Source of the DNA: a virus
Reading direction: 5' to 3' (one strand)
IMG/VR virus record: IMGVR_UViG_3300031660_000054
Location: 1-25,414 of that record
DNA length: 25,414 nt
A model generated the notes under the pieces. It had not been told where the DNA came from and did no database searches. It saw nothing but the letters and a program-made list of their open reading frames with translations. Every line of letters starts with the position of its first letter. The first letter of the stretch is position 1. Below are positions 15,651-23,221 of this stretch, piece by piece. Made by a program: the position numbers and the translations under genes.

Positions 15651-16616
15651 TTACCCTGCTATCATCATCGGTGGCAATTCATACTTCAATTGCATTTCAT
15701 CCTCAATAGTAGCAACTTCTTGAATTGCTTCCGAATATATTTGGTCTCCATTGAGAGTTACCCCACCGGGCAAAGCAATTCCACCAAACTTCTTCATGTT
15801 TTCGCCCCACTGCCTTTTTATAAGCGCGGTTGCGTATCGTTTCAAAAACATATCATCGTAGACTTCGGTAAATGTTGTCGCGTCTATGATTGCATATCCT
15901 TCTGCGATAACCCAGTTACCTATATTGAAGGTTCTATCCATGTCGGTATCGATGTAGACTCGATTTGTTTTTCTATTGAATCGTATAGGTCTTTCATTGG
16001 TAAAAAGATTTTCCAATAGATTCATGTGAGTCTTGACTTGGGCGTAGTATGTGACATCCGCAGACAGTAAGTTGTACATGTCATTCAATGCAAACTGATA
16101 GTCAACATCAAACAGTCCATCTGATTTGCCACCGCCTCTTCCGTAGACACCACCAAACTTAAATAACTTTGTTACATTGAGAACTTCATTCCCAATTGGT
16201 ATGTATCCGTTCTCTATGTCACCCTTGACAATTGCAGTAATTGTGCCAGTTGCGCCAGAGTCAAACCCAGTAATGTCTTCGCCGACTGCGAATTCCGTAG
16301 CGGTAATTGGTTTTTCGTAAACAACTGAAGTTCCAGCACTAGACTTGTGGACTATAGCTATTGCGTTTGTAGTTCCACCCGTAACTCTTTCACCTTCCGT
16401 GAAGGTCGCGGCCGTGGATATGGTCAATGCCGAACCAGTTAATTCTCGTTTGATGTAAGAACGCTCAACGCCATCAAAATGATACTCGTTCCAGTGTTGG
16501 AAAGCATCATCTATTCTGTCTTCTATCTGGTCATCATCGACATTTATCTCTATTACTGGGTATCCCAACCTTCGTAAACAGTAATCGATGAGCCCTTGTC
16601 GTGAGGAAATTGCCAT
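15651..16616 (-). CDS. 13: gp13 neck protein with an inserted repeat domain
   Basis: This encodes 321 residues; T4 gp13 has 309. The N-terminal segment SSRQGLIDYCLRRLGYPVIE, then DQIEDRIDDAFQHWNEYHFDGVE, and the later DVDYQFALNDMYNL, PIRFNRKTNRVYIDTDMD and YATALIKRQWGENMKKF are family hallmarks. It forms the neck ring with gp14 between portal and tail. Residues about 60-132 hold an extra two-unit beta segment, FTEGERVTGGTTNAIAIV and FAVGEDITGFDSGATGTIT, which has the form of repeats common in marine phage virion proteins and is absent from T4. It has its own late promoter and an AGGAG ribosome site before ATG 16616. Confidence 0.94.
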   Translation of the reverse strand: MAISSRQGLIDYCLRRLGYPVIEINVDDDQIEDRIDDAFQHWNEYHFDGVERSYIKRELTGSALTISTAATFTEGERVTGGTTNAIAIVHKSSAGTSVVYEKPITATEFAVGEDITGFDSGATGTITAIVKGDIENGYIPIGNEVLNVTKLFKFGGVYGRGGGKSDGLFDVDYQFALNDMYNLLSADVTYYAQVKTHMNLLENLFTNERPIRFNRKTNRVYIDTDMDRTFNIGNWVIAEGYAIIDATTFTEVYDDMFLKRYATALIKRQWGENMKKFGGIALPGGVTLNGDQIYSEAIQEVATIEDEMQLKYELPPMMIAG

Positions 16617-16655
16617 GTGAACTCCTAATGGTAAATAGTTTTCTAATACTTTCGA

Positions 16656-16664
16656 CTATTTATA
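16656..16664 (-). promoter_or_regulatory. T4-type late promoter for gp13
   Basis: Minus-strand TATAAATAG, about 40 bases before the gp13 start and just past the stop of the fibre-like gene. It should start the neck and packaging transcript. Confidence 0.8.
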
Positions 16665-16668
16665 AGAC

Positions 16669-18399
16669 TTAGGATTGGTCATAGGCATACAACAAGGCCT
16701 TCAATGCGTCAATTTCCTGTTTGACATAAGCTGTAGTGGCAAGTTGCGTGGTGTTTGTCCCCGTTGAGGCGGTTGGTGCAGACGGAGTTCCTGTCAAAGC
16801 AGGACTAGCCAAAGGTGCTTTCAGACCAATCGAATTTGATATGGTGGTACTAAAGGCGGCATCATCACCCAAGGCAGCAGCAAGTTCATTTAAAGTATTT
16901 AAAGTTGCCGGTGCAGAATCAAGTAGATTTGCAACTGCCGTTGCCGTAAATGCGGTTGTTGCTATCTGTGTTGTATTAGTAGCCGCGGTTGCAGTTGGCG
17001 CAGTCGGGGTTCCCGTTAAAGCCGCACTGGTAAACATCGTTGCTTTACTTTCGTTTGTAACATTACTTACATTGGAAGCGGCCGCGTATGATGATAAGTC
17101 CGGTGGCGTATATGTGAATTGTCCATTGGAATTATTATATGAGATTCCACCACTACCAGAAGCAGATGCGTCTGCACTAATGGCAAGACCTGTCAACCCA
17201 ATTTTACTAGAAATCTGTGTTTGTGCATTTGAAGATAATGTACTAATGTACTGAAACTCAGTGTTTGTTACGGAACCGTCTGCAATCTTAGTTGCATTAA
17301 TTTCTGCTCCCGATTTAATATTGTCATCTTCAATATTTGTAAGTGAGTTGCCAGTTGCATCTGCATCAAAAGTTTTATTTGTAAATGTAGTTGTAGTTGA
17401 TGCGGTAACAGCATCAGTTATTCCATATCCAGATAATGTAGTGGGTCTGGATGTTACAGCAGAGAATGGTACATCGGAATCATCTGCATCTGCACCAACC
17501 CATTTCTTAGATGTGGCATTGTACTGAAGGAATTTTCCATTTACCTTTGCGGTATCTCTGTCGATGTCATCTAAGAATTCTAGGCGAACTTCACCACCGC
17601 CACCTATGCCTTGCATACCCAATATCAATTGTCGTATATGTGAATTGATGCCAGTAATCTGTTGTTGTAGACCTTCGTTTTCGTCTACCTGTTCTTTTAC
17701 TACCTTTTTCTTCTCTTTGAGATAATTTACTGCAAGTTCTTGTAAGTTTCTTTCGTCCTTATCAACTGTTTCAACTGGTTGCAGAGAAGCACTAGTATCC
17801 AACAACTCAGCAATCACATCATCGGCTGACTTGTGTTCATCAAACAGAGTGGAAACCCTACCTTCTATAACACCAGAGTATTTCTCCTCCAGTTTATTAA
17901 CCTTCGACTCAAGACCAAATATATCTGGGTCTTGTACACCAGACTTTTCTACGGGGGTCTCTATGAGTTGTATCGGGTGGTCTTTTAATTGATATGGTTG
18001 ATTTGTATGTGGTAAAGTAACTTCTGATATTTCACTAACTGGTCTGATATCAAACTCGTTTGCCATTTTCGCTGGGTCAATATCAGCAAAGAAATCTGGC
18101 AGTGCCGACTCAACAACAACCTCTTCTTCATCCTGTAGAATCAATGGTGTTACGTCTTGGAATTCTTTTTTGATTTCCTGCAACTGTTGGAGTTTACTTT
18201 TGTTCGCAGACTCTTCTTCACCCAGTGTTTTGAGTTGACTTTTGAATACGCTCCAGAAATCTTCCTTAACAGATGCACTATGATCTTGTTTCTTTCTTTT
18301 CTTGGCAACAACCTTTAGTGTTTTGTCTATCTCTAAGGCCTTGGTTCTATCTTTCTCTTTTGCTATAGCTTCAAAGAGTTTCTTTAGTTCGTCTTTCAT
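16669..18399 (-). CDS. fibre-like virion structural protein with tail-fibre repeats
   Basis: This encodes 576 residues. Residues 1-250 are charged and partly coiled-coil (MKDELKKLFEAIAKEKDRTK, then GLESKVNKLEEKYSGVIEGR, ending in an NLQELAVNYLKEKKKVVKEQ helix). After a GIGGGGEVRLEFLDDIDRDT hinge the rest is low-complexity Ala/Ser/Thr/Asn. That part carries segments frequent in phage tail fibres: SGYGITDA, FTNKTFDADATGNSL, KIADGSVTNTEFQYISTLSS, and two copies of LTGTPxAPTA (461 and 535) each followed by NTTQ-ATTA. DSAPATLNTLNELAAALGDD is also a classic fibre motif. It is likely a trimeric fibre or fibre-attachment protein exposed on the virion. The N-terminus would be the anchor. Target and exact place are unknown. 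A GCGGCCGC site lies at 17088-17095. Confidence 0.8.
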   Translation of the reverse strand: MKDELKKLFEAIAKEKDRTKALEIDKTLKVVAKKRKKQDHSASVKEDFWSVFKSQLKTLGEEESANKSKLQQLQEIKKEFQDVTPLILQDEEEVVVESALPDFFADIDPAKMANEFDIRPVSEISEVTLPHTNQPYQLKDHPIQLIETPVEKSGVQDPDIFGLESKVNKLEEKYSGVIEGRVSTLFDEHKSADDVIAELLDTSASLQPVETVDKDERNLQELAVNYLKEKKKVVKEQVDENEGLQQQITGINSHIRQLILGMQGIGGGGEVRLEFLDDIDRDTAKVNGKFLQYNATSKKWVGADADDSDVPFSAVTSRPTTLSGYGITDAVTASTTTTFTNKTFDADATGNSLTNIEDDNIKSGAEINATKIADGSVTNTEFQYISTLSSNAQTQISSKIGLTGLAISADASASGSGGISYNNSNGQFTYTPPDLSSYAAASNVSNVTNESKATMFTSAALTGTPTAPTATAATNTTQIATTAFTATAVANLLDSAPATLNTLNELAAALGDDAAFSTTISNSIGLKAPLASPALTGTPSAPTASTGTNTTQLATTAYVKQEIDALKALLYAYDQS

Positions 18400-18558
18400 C
18401 TATGCGTCCTCAACGACTTTGCATTGGCATGGGTCACATTTGCACATGTAACATGCAGTCTGCGGCGTATTGTCTTCTCCATCTCTCCCTCGATCCCTGT
18501 TACCGTCACCATTCAGTTCGGTCAAATCTTGTAGGGTTTCAAGATAATTCTTACCCAT
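18400..18558 (-). CDS. 52-residue cysteine-rich protein, function unknown
   Basis: ATG 18558 to TAG at 18400 encodes MGKNYLETLQDLTELNGDGN, then a short Arg/Asp/Gly-rich stretch, then CYMCKCDPCQC and a seven-residue tail. The five cysteines (36, 39, 41, 44, 46) form a CxxCxCxxCxC cluster, a spacing typical of metal binding. The NGDGNRDRGRDGE stretch recalls a calcium-binding EF-hand-like loop, but this is weak. An AGGA site lies 10 bases before the ATG. The gene fits snugly between its neighbours, ten bases after the 110-aa gene and directly before the fibre-like gene, which supports its being real despite its size. It may be a small structural or assembly factor for the fibre-like protein (inference). 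Confidence 0.68.
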   Translation of the reverse strand: MGKNYLETLQDLTELNGDGNRDRGRDGEDNTPQTACYMCKCDPCQCKVVEDA

Positions 18559-18568
18559 GACTCAAATC

Positions 18569-18901
18569 CTATTTGGTTACTTGGGGCGAAACGGTTACTA
18601 TACCTTCTTGTACTCTATATGTATTAGATGAACTCGCAATTTCCACATCATAAACATACCGTCCATATTTTAACGCAGCTGTCTGTGTTGAAGTTAACGA
18701 CAGTGTAATAACACCAGTGGCGTCCACATCAGCGGTTGTAAAACTTGTATAAGTAGTACTATCATAACTCTTTCGGAATTGAGAAGTCACAACGTACCCT
18801 GTAAGGTTCATTATGGTGGCCCCATCAGTGGTAACAGCAATAGTCTCACTGTAAGTTGCACCTTGGTCTATCACCAAATTTTTAATTACTTTCTTCGCCA
18901 T
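18569..18901 (-). CDS. small beta-sandwich virion protein (BppU-N-like)
   Basis: This encodes 110 residues: NLVIDQGATYSETIAVTTDG, then LTGYVVTSQFRKSYDSTTYTSF, VITLSLTSTQTAALKYGRYV and YDVEIASSSNTYRVQEGIVTV. The pattern (an IDQGATY start, LTGY, QFRKS, LSLTxxQTAAL, GRYVYDVEI, a closing EGIVTVSP strand) is the small Ig-like domain common in marine T4-like phages and related to the N-terminal domain of baseplate protein BppU. Such domains usually anchor receptor-binding proteins. It is the first gene of the leftward block, with a possible late promoter inside the divergent glycosyltransferase gene and an AAGG site. Its partner is probably the fibre-like protein downstream (inference). Confidence 0.78.
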   Translation of the reverse strand: MAKKVIKNLVIDQGATYSETIAVTTDGATIMNLTGYVVTSQFRKSYDSTTYTSFTTADVDATGVITLSLTSTQTAALKYGRYVYDVEIASSSNTYRVQEGIVTVSPQVTK

Positions 18902-18918
18902 GGAATATACCTTTAATT

Positions 18919-19563
18919 ATGAGAACCATTGTCACCCTTAAATACGGAAACAAGTACTCTTCTGATTGCGTAAACACTATTTATAATATGTGTGAAAATC
19001 AGTTTGACAGGTTCGTTTGTTTCACCGATCTCACCACTGGACTAAATGACAACATAGATTGTCTTCCTATAGATGGATTAGGTAACTGGGAAAAAATATC
19101 TCTCCTCCGCAATAGCTTTGATGGAGATAACCTATACCTTGACTTGGATGTCATCGTACAGGGCAATCTTGACCCGTTATTCGCGTTGTGTGATGAACCT
19201 ACCATATGTGAGACATATTGGAAAAACTTCGGGGGTGAGTGGAACTCCAGTGTTATGGCATGGAACAAGTCTAATGCAAGTCACATACCAGAGTATTTCT
19301 TTGAGAACTATGATTATAACTTGCATAAATATAACGGTAAGGATGATAACTTTTTATATGATGAGAACCTATTCAAGAGAACCTTTCCTAAAGGGTTGAT
19401 ATACTCTTTTCTTGGCGGCGTAGATGTTGAATCAGATACTTCCCCAAGGGCCCATCAAATAAAACCAGATTACCCAGTTGTTCTTTTGAATGGGCAAAAT
19501 GAAGTCAACTACAATTTGAGACAAAAATATTATGATGCACTTTCTTTGCATAAAATGGGGTAA
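18919..19563 (+). CDS. GT-A-type glycosyltransferase, first of four
   Basis: This encodes 214 residues. It starts with a beta strand and a motif shared by all four paralogues here: TLKYGNKYSSDCVNTIYNM. A VCFTD strand follows, then YLDLDVIVQGNLDPLF, whose Asp75-Leu-Asp77 is the DxD that binds the metal and nucleotide-sugar phosphates in GT-A enzymes. Next come NSSVMAWN and GLIYSFLGGVD, matching NSSVMLWC and WVYSYNRG in the second copy. It is the shortest domain. The acceptor and sugar cannot be predicted. It opens the rightward cassette, 17 bases from the divergent structural block, and its 3' end overlaps the next gene by 32 bases. No convincing plus-strand promoter was found upstream. Confidence 0.83.
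   Translation: MRTIVTLKYGNKYSSDCVNTIYNMCENQFDRFVCFTDLTTGLNDNIDCLPIDGLGNWEKISLLRNSFDGDNLYLDLDVIVQGNLDPLFALCDEPTICETYWKNFGGEWNSSVMAWNKSNASHIPEYFFENYDYNLHKYNGKDDNFLYDENLFKRTFPKGLIYSFLGGVDVESDTSPRAHQIKPDYPVVLLNGQNEVNYNLRQKYYDALSLHKMG
18977..18985 (-). promoter_or_regulatory. possible T4-type late promoter inside the first glycosyltransferase gene
   Basis: Minus-strand TATAAATAG, 76 bases before the 110-aa gene that heads the leftward block. On the plus strand it lies in codons for the conserved TIYNM segment, so coding constraint could explain the match. Its position is nevertheless right for the first structural promoter. Confidence 0.5.
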
Positions 19564-22264
19564 CAAGTACTCTCCAGAATATGTAAACAATCTCTACAAA
19601 ATGGTTCAGCAAAACTACTCCAAACGGTTTAAGTTTATATGCTACACGGACGAACCAGAGGGCATAGAGAAATCTATCAAGATTCGACCTATCCCAAATG
19701 TAGACCCCCTGCATCCAAAGTACTGGTTTGGCCAAGAAAACTTCTGTTGGGATAGAGCAAAGTTTCTTGTCTTGAACTCCCATCATTGGTTGAAGACAAA
19801 GGGGCCTTTCTGTTACCTAGATTTAGATGTAATAATCCAAAACAACATCGATGAGATAGACGAACTATCCAAATCCCCGCACATGCTTTACTCTAACTGG
19901 GAAGACCCTCGCGTACTAAAGGATAGAAGATTTAGTGACATACGGGGAAGTTTGTATAACTCCAGCGTAATGTTATGGTGTACCGACCAAGGCGAAAAGA
20001 TTTACAATGATGTAATGAAACACAAAGATACTGTGTTTAAGACTTTTTTTAAAGGTACTGACAACTATTATCCCTACAGAGAACACGATGTAGTCGGTGA
20101 TAACTATTGGACTTTCTTGCCTGATGATTGGGTGTACTCGTATAATAGGGGAAGAACATATCCAGATGACGTAACACAACATCTATACAGAGAGAATTCT
20201 AAGTTTTGTATATTTGAAGATTCTATTGGCGGCAAAAATAAGAACAACCTCAAACCACACGAACTGAGAGACTACAATCTTTTAATCCACTGGCATGGCA
20301 AAACAGAATTTGAAAGACTCTGGTTACCCAAGTTTCCCGACAATTTTTTCGATAAGAATAAACACACGGATAGAATTGATACCCTGATTGAAAACGCAAA
20401 TGAGTACGACCCATTTGTAAAACAGATTGAGGCTAGACACAAATCAACCATCGATGAATTCAGCAATGATTTGATTTCTATGCATAAGAAGTTTTTAGCA
20501 GACTTCCCAACAGACCCATTGTTACTCGGTGGAGATGAATCATTGTATTGGAATAAAGATGCCGATGGTATCTATGAATTCTACACGGATAGATTCGTCT
20601 ACAAGATGCACAAAGTTGTATTTAATATCCTTGAAGAGAAGTTTAAGAAAGATAACCCCAAGATTAAAAGTGATTGGGAACAGTACAACAACTCGTTTAA
20701 CAATATCAAAAACTGGTCTAAGTTTGATTCCATGTCGGATGATACCCTAGAAAAGAATTATATGGATGCGAATATTGTGAATGGCATTCGTTCCATGATA
20801 GAAGAGAACGACTTGGTATCTCTTGCCGATAAGATGATTGAGTATTTTCCCGAACTAGATTTGCTCTTTGAAGGCACAGTGTCACAAATAAAAGAAGCCT
20901 TTCCAGAGATAGAGAAAGAAATATCTGACCTGACTTTCATTCGACAGATAAAACCAGAACATAGGAATACAATCAAGGAGATATATGATACTGGTGATAT
21001 GATTTCCATGCATAAGAAGTTTTTAGCAGACTTCCCAGAGGACACACTTCTTATCAATGGCAGTCAATCCTTGTACTGGAACAAGAATGTGGATGGTATA
21101 TACAACTTCTACAAAGAAAGATATATTGCTAGACAACATGCGGTTGTTTCGGCCGAACAGGTTGTTCATGGCCCAGTGAGATATTTTTGGAACATTACTA
21201 ACTACCAATGTTTTGCATTGTATCGGAGACTGTGGCACAAGAATGTTCTACCAAAACTCAAAGACGAGTTTATGAACAATGTGAAACTCTATGGTATGCA
21301 GCGATTGTTCTGGGACGCGAGTAATGAGGATACACAACAATTATATAAAAGATACTACATCGATAATCTCAAAGAACTCTTTTACAAACAGGATTACGAG
21401 GCGGTATTTGAAAGACTATATAACATCATACCAAAAAATGACCTGTTAAACATTTTAAAACAGGACAAGACATCGGATGATGATACCTTAGTAAAGTATT
21501 TTCAAATGCATGGTGAACAATACAGTGACATGTACAAGGGATTATATGAAGATGGCTCACCAGAAGGAGCGTTAATTCAACTCAGTAGTTCAAGAAATGA
21601 TACGGATGACGAATACAATGACATCTTCGTAACTGGCCACGAACACACTTTATCATCTATCAAAAAGATATTCGATAGATACGGTGTGAGTTGGGTGACA
21701 TTGATGTGTGAAATAAGTGACCCGACCAAGGCGCTTTGGTTTGAAGACATCTGCAAATATTTTCGCAAGAAAAATGTCACGGTGCATGTTCAGACGTATG
21801 ATAAAAGTTATCTCAAACCAGAATGGGTTGACGATATCGAATATATAGATCATCCTCAACTCTCTGAGAATATGCCAGTTATAAGGAAAACGATAGCAAG
21901 TGATATCCCAGTTGACTTAGAAACACTGAAAATATTTAAGAAGAAAGATGAGGTAAGGAGACCAAAACCCAAGGCGAAAAAAGCAGAACCAGTGTGGTGT
22001 GATGCTCGAAAGAGTGGTTACTTCTATATTAGTTCTGACGGTGGTGCATACCCATGCGCTTGGACTGCTAGAGATGTATTAGAGAATAGGGTATTGCCAT
22101 ACCACCCCATCGACTACACATACAATAGTAAGTACAATAATTTAATCCATTTCACCGTGGGCGAGGTTATATATAATAATGACTTTGAAAATATAAGTGA
22201 AAGTTTAAAGAGGAATCCTTTGAATATTTGTAATAAAAAGTGTGGTGGTTGCCATGCGAGTTAA
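19532..22264 (+). CDS. 910-residue glycosyltransferase / helical-repeat / SPASM-like fusion
   Basis: The protein has three parts. Residues 1-275 form a GT-A domain: MMHFLCIKWGNKYSPEYVNN, ICYTDEPEG, HPKYWFG, YLDLDVIIQ (Asp97, Asp99), NSSVMLWC, WVYSYNRGR. Residues 290-680 are a repeat region. A D-(L/M)-ISMHKKFLADFP unit recurs at 313 and 489, with weaker copies near 427 and 621; a (Y/F)W(N/D)-type motif recurs at Trp340, 516, 553 and 594. Residues 690-815 look like alternating strands and helices, as in a partial barrel. The C-terminus has five cysteines (823, 842, 900, 904, 907) in the order WCDARK, SSDGGAYPCAW, NICNKKCGGC, resembling the SPASM cluster domain of radical-SAM enzymes. No CxxxCxxC radical-SAM motif was seen. 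The acceptor is unknown. Both ends overlap neighbouring genes. Confidence 0.85.
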   Translation: MMHFLCIKWGNKYSPEYVNNLYKMVQQNYSKRFKFICYTDEPEGIEKSIKIRPIPNVDPLHPKYWFGQENFCWDRAKFLVLNSHHWLKTKGPFCYLDLDVIIQNNIDEIDELSKSPHMLYSNWEDPRVLKDRRFSDIRGSLYNSSVMLWCTDQGEKIYNDVMKHKDTVFKTFFKGTDNYYPYREHDVVGDNYWTFLPDDWVYSYNRGRTYPDDVTQHLYRENSKFCIFEDSIGGKNKNNLKPHELRDYNLLIHWHGKTEFERLWLPKFPDNFFDKNKHTDRIDTLIENANEYDPFVKQIEARHKSTIDEFSNDLISMHKKFLADFPTDPLLLGGDESLYWNKDADGIYEFYTDRFVYKMHKVVFNILEEKFKKDNPKIKSDWEQYNNSFNNIKNWSKFDSMSDDTLEKNYMDANIVNGIRSMIEENDLVSLADKMIEYFPELDLLFEGTVSQIKEAFPEIEKEISDLTFIRQIKPEHRNTIKEIYDTGDMISMHKKFLADFPEDTLLINGSQSLYWNKNVDGIYNFYKERYIARQHAVVSAEQVVHGPVRYFWNITNYQCFALYRRLWHKNVLPKLKDEFMNNVKLYGMQRLFWDASNEDTQQLYKRYYIDNLKELFYKQDYEAVFERLYNIIPKNDLLNILKQDKTSDDDTLVKYFQMHGEQYSDMYKGLYEDGSPEGALIQLSSSRNDTDDEYNDIFVTGHEHTLSSIKKIFDRYGVSWVTLMCEISDPTKALWFEDICKYFRKKNVTVHVQTYDKSYLKPEWVDDIEYIDHPQLSENMPVIRKTIASDIPVDLETLKIFKKKDEVRRPKPKAKKAEPVWCDARKSGYFYISSDGGAYPCAWTARDVLENRVLPYHPIDYTYNSKYNNLIHFTVGEVIYNNDFENISESLKRNPLNICNKKCGGCHAS
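20473..20509 (+). repeat. internal direct repeat, copy 1
   Basis: A 37-base segment matches 21001-21037 at all but one base (30 bases from 20480 are identical). It encodes ISMHKKFLADFP in frame. The copies are 528 bases (176 codons) apart. Confidence 0.92.
21001..21037 (+). repeat. internal direct repeat, copy 2
   Basis: Second copy of the 37-base element at 20473-20509, in the same reading frame. The protein similarity continues past the DNA match: LYWNK, then DGIYxFY. Confidence 0.92.
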
Positions 22265-23066
22265 TGTAGTATGTGCTAAATGGGGAGACAAGTACGGCCC
22301 ACATTTTGTTAATCGACTTTATAACATGTCTAAACGCAATACACCCGCGACAATGGATTTCCATTTCTACTGTTATACCGACAATGCTGAGGGATTTGAC
22401 CCCGATATTAAAGTTATCCCATTCCCAGACATCCCTAACATCCACCCAAAATACTGGTTCGGCGCAGATGACTTTAAGTATGGCATGGCGCGTTGTTGGG
22501 ATAGACCAAAAACCTTCGTGTTTAACACGCACAATTTTGCCGCAGATAAACCAACTGGACGTTTCATCTTCTTTGATTTGGATATAATAATCCAAGGTGA
22601 TATCACGCCTCTCTTAACGTACAACACCGAACAACCAACTAAGATGCGGTCTTGGTGGCAAGACCCTAGACCAATGAAGACCAGACAATTCAAACTGTCT
22701 CATGGTGCATACACGAATGGCAGTTGTCAAGTGTGGAGTGATGATCAGGCAGAACCTATCTGGAATGATGTTCTAAAAAATCAAGAAAAGATTTGGTTTA
22801 CCTTCACAGACGGCACGGATAATTACCACTCTTGGAGATGGGGAGAGTATGGTGCAAAACTTTGGGACAACTTCCCCTCGCACATGGCGTACTCATATAA
22901 TAGAGGACGGTCATGGGATGAAGATGATTTAAATATTGGTATATACAGACCGAACTGTATACTCTGCGTATTCAATGTTGACCTATTACCATTTGAAGAT
23001 GAAAGTAGAGGTACTATAAAACAGGATGAACTCGCAGATCCTAAACTATTGGAGCATTGGAGATGA
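22254..23066 (+). CDS. GT-A-type glycosyltransferase, third of four
   Basis: This encodes 270 residues from ATG 22254. GTG 22242 is in frame upstream, but the ATG is preferred because it follows a purine-rich GTGGTGG stretch and overlaps the preceding stop by 11 bases. It follows the same plan as the second copy: VVCAKWGDKYGPHFVNRLYN, FYCYTDNAEGFDPD, IHPKYWFG, FIFFDLDIIIQGD (Asp108, Asp110), SWWQDPR, NGSCQVWSD, FTDGTDNYHSW and MAYSYNRGRSWDED. The HPKYWFG and TDNYxxxR/W segments are shared only with the second copy, so these two are the closest pair. It ends HWR with the stop overlapped by the small membrane protein. Donor and acceptor are unknown. Confidence 0.85.
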   Translation: MRVNVVCAKWGDKYGPHFVNRLYNMSKRNTPATMDFHFYCYTDNAEGFDPDIKVIPFPDIPNIHPKYWFGADDFKYGMARCWDRPKTFVFNTHNFAADKPTGRFIFFDLDIIIQGDITPLLTYNTEQPTKMRSWWQDPRPMKTRQFKLSHGAYTNGSCQVWSDDQAEPIWNDVLKNQEKIWFTFTDGTDNYHSWRWGEYGAKLWDNFPSHMAYSYNRGRSWDEDDLNIGIYRPNCILCVFNVDLLPFEDESRGTIKQDELADPKLLEHWR

Positions 23067-23221
23067 AAACGTACTGGAGATTGTGGGCCAAGAGTCTGGG
23101 TGAGAAGGAAGGAAACACCGACATCGAGGCAGATAAGATTGCAATGATTAGAACTGTCGTGGTACTCGTAAATTTTATTACATGTTTCTTTATAATTGCA
23201 GGAAATGTCCACCAATGGTAA
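23063..23221 (+). CDS. 52-residue single-span membrane protein
   Basis: It starts with MKTYWRLWAKSLGEKEGNTD, a positively charged aromatic N-terminus. Residues 28-47 (MIRTVVVLVNFITCFFIIAG) are a clear membrane span, and the tail NVHQW is short. The type, with N-terminal KxYWRLWAKxLGEKEGK and one hydrophobic helix, is familiar from marine T4-like phages, where its function is not known. The ATG overlaps the preceding TGA as ATGA, and its TAA overlaps the next ATG as TAATG, so it is locked into the glycosyltransferase transcript. It may anchor or bring the enzymes to the inner membrane (inference). By charge, the N-terminus should lie in the cytoplasm. Confidence 0.8.
   Translation: MKTYWRLWAKSLGEKEGNTDIEADKIAMIRTVVVLVNFITCFFIIAGNVHQW

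Noticed and set aside
16736-17254. 172-codon plus-strand frame opposite the fibre-like gene
   Set aside because: An Ala/Val-rich translation mirrors the Thr/Ala repeats of the real gene; it is a compositional shadow.
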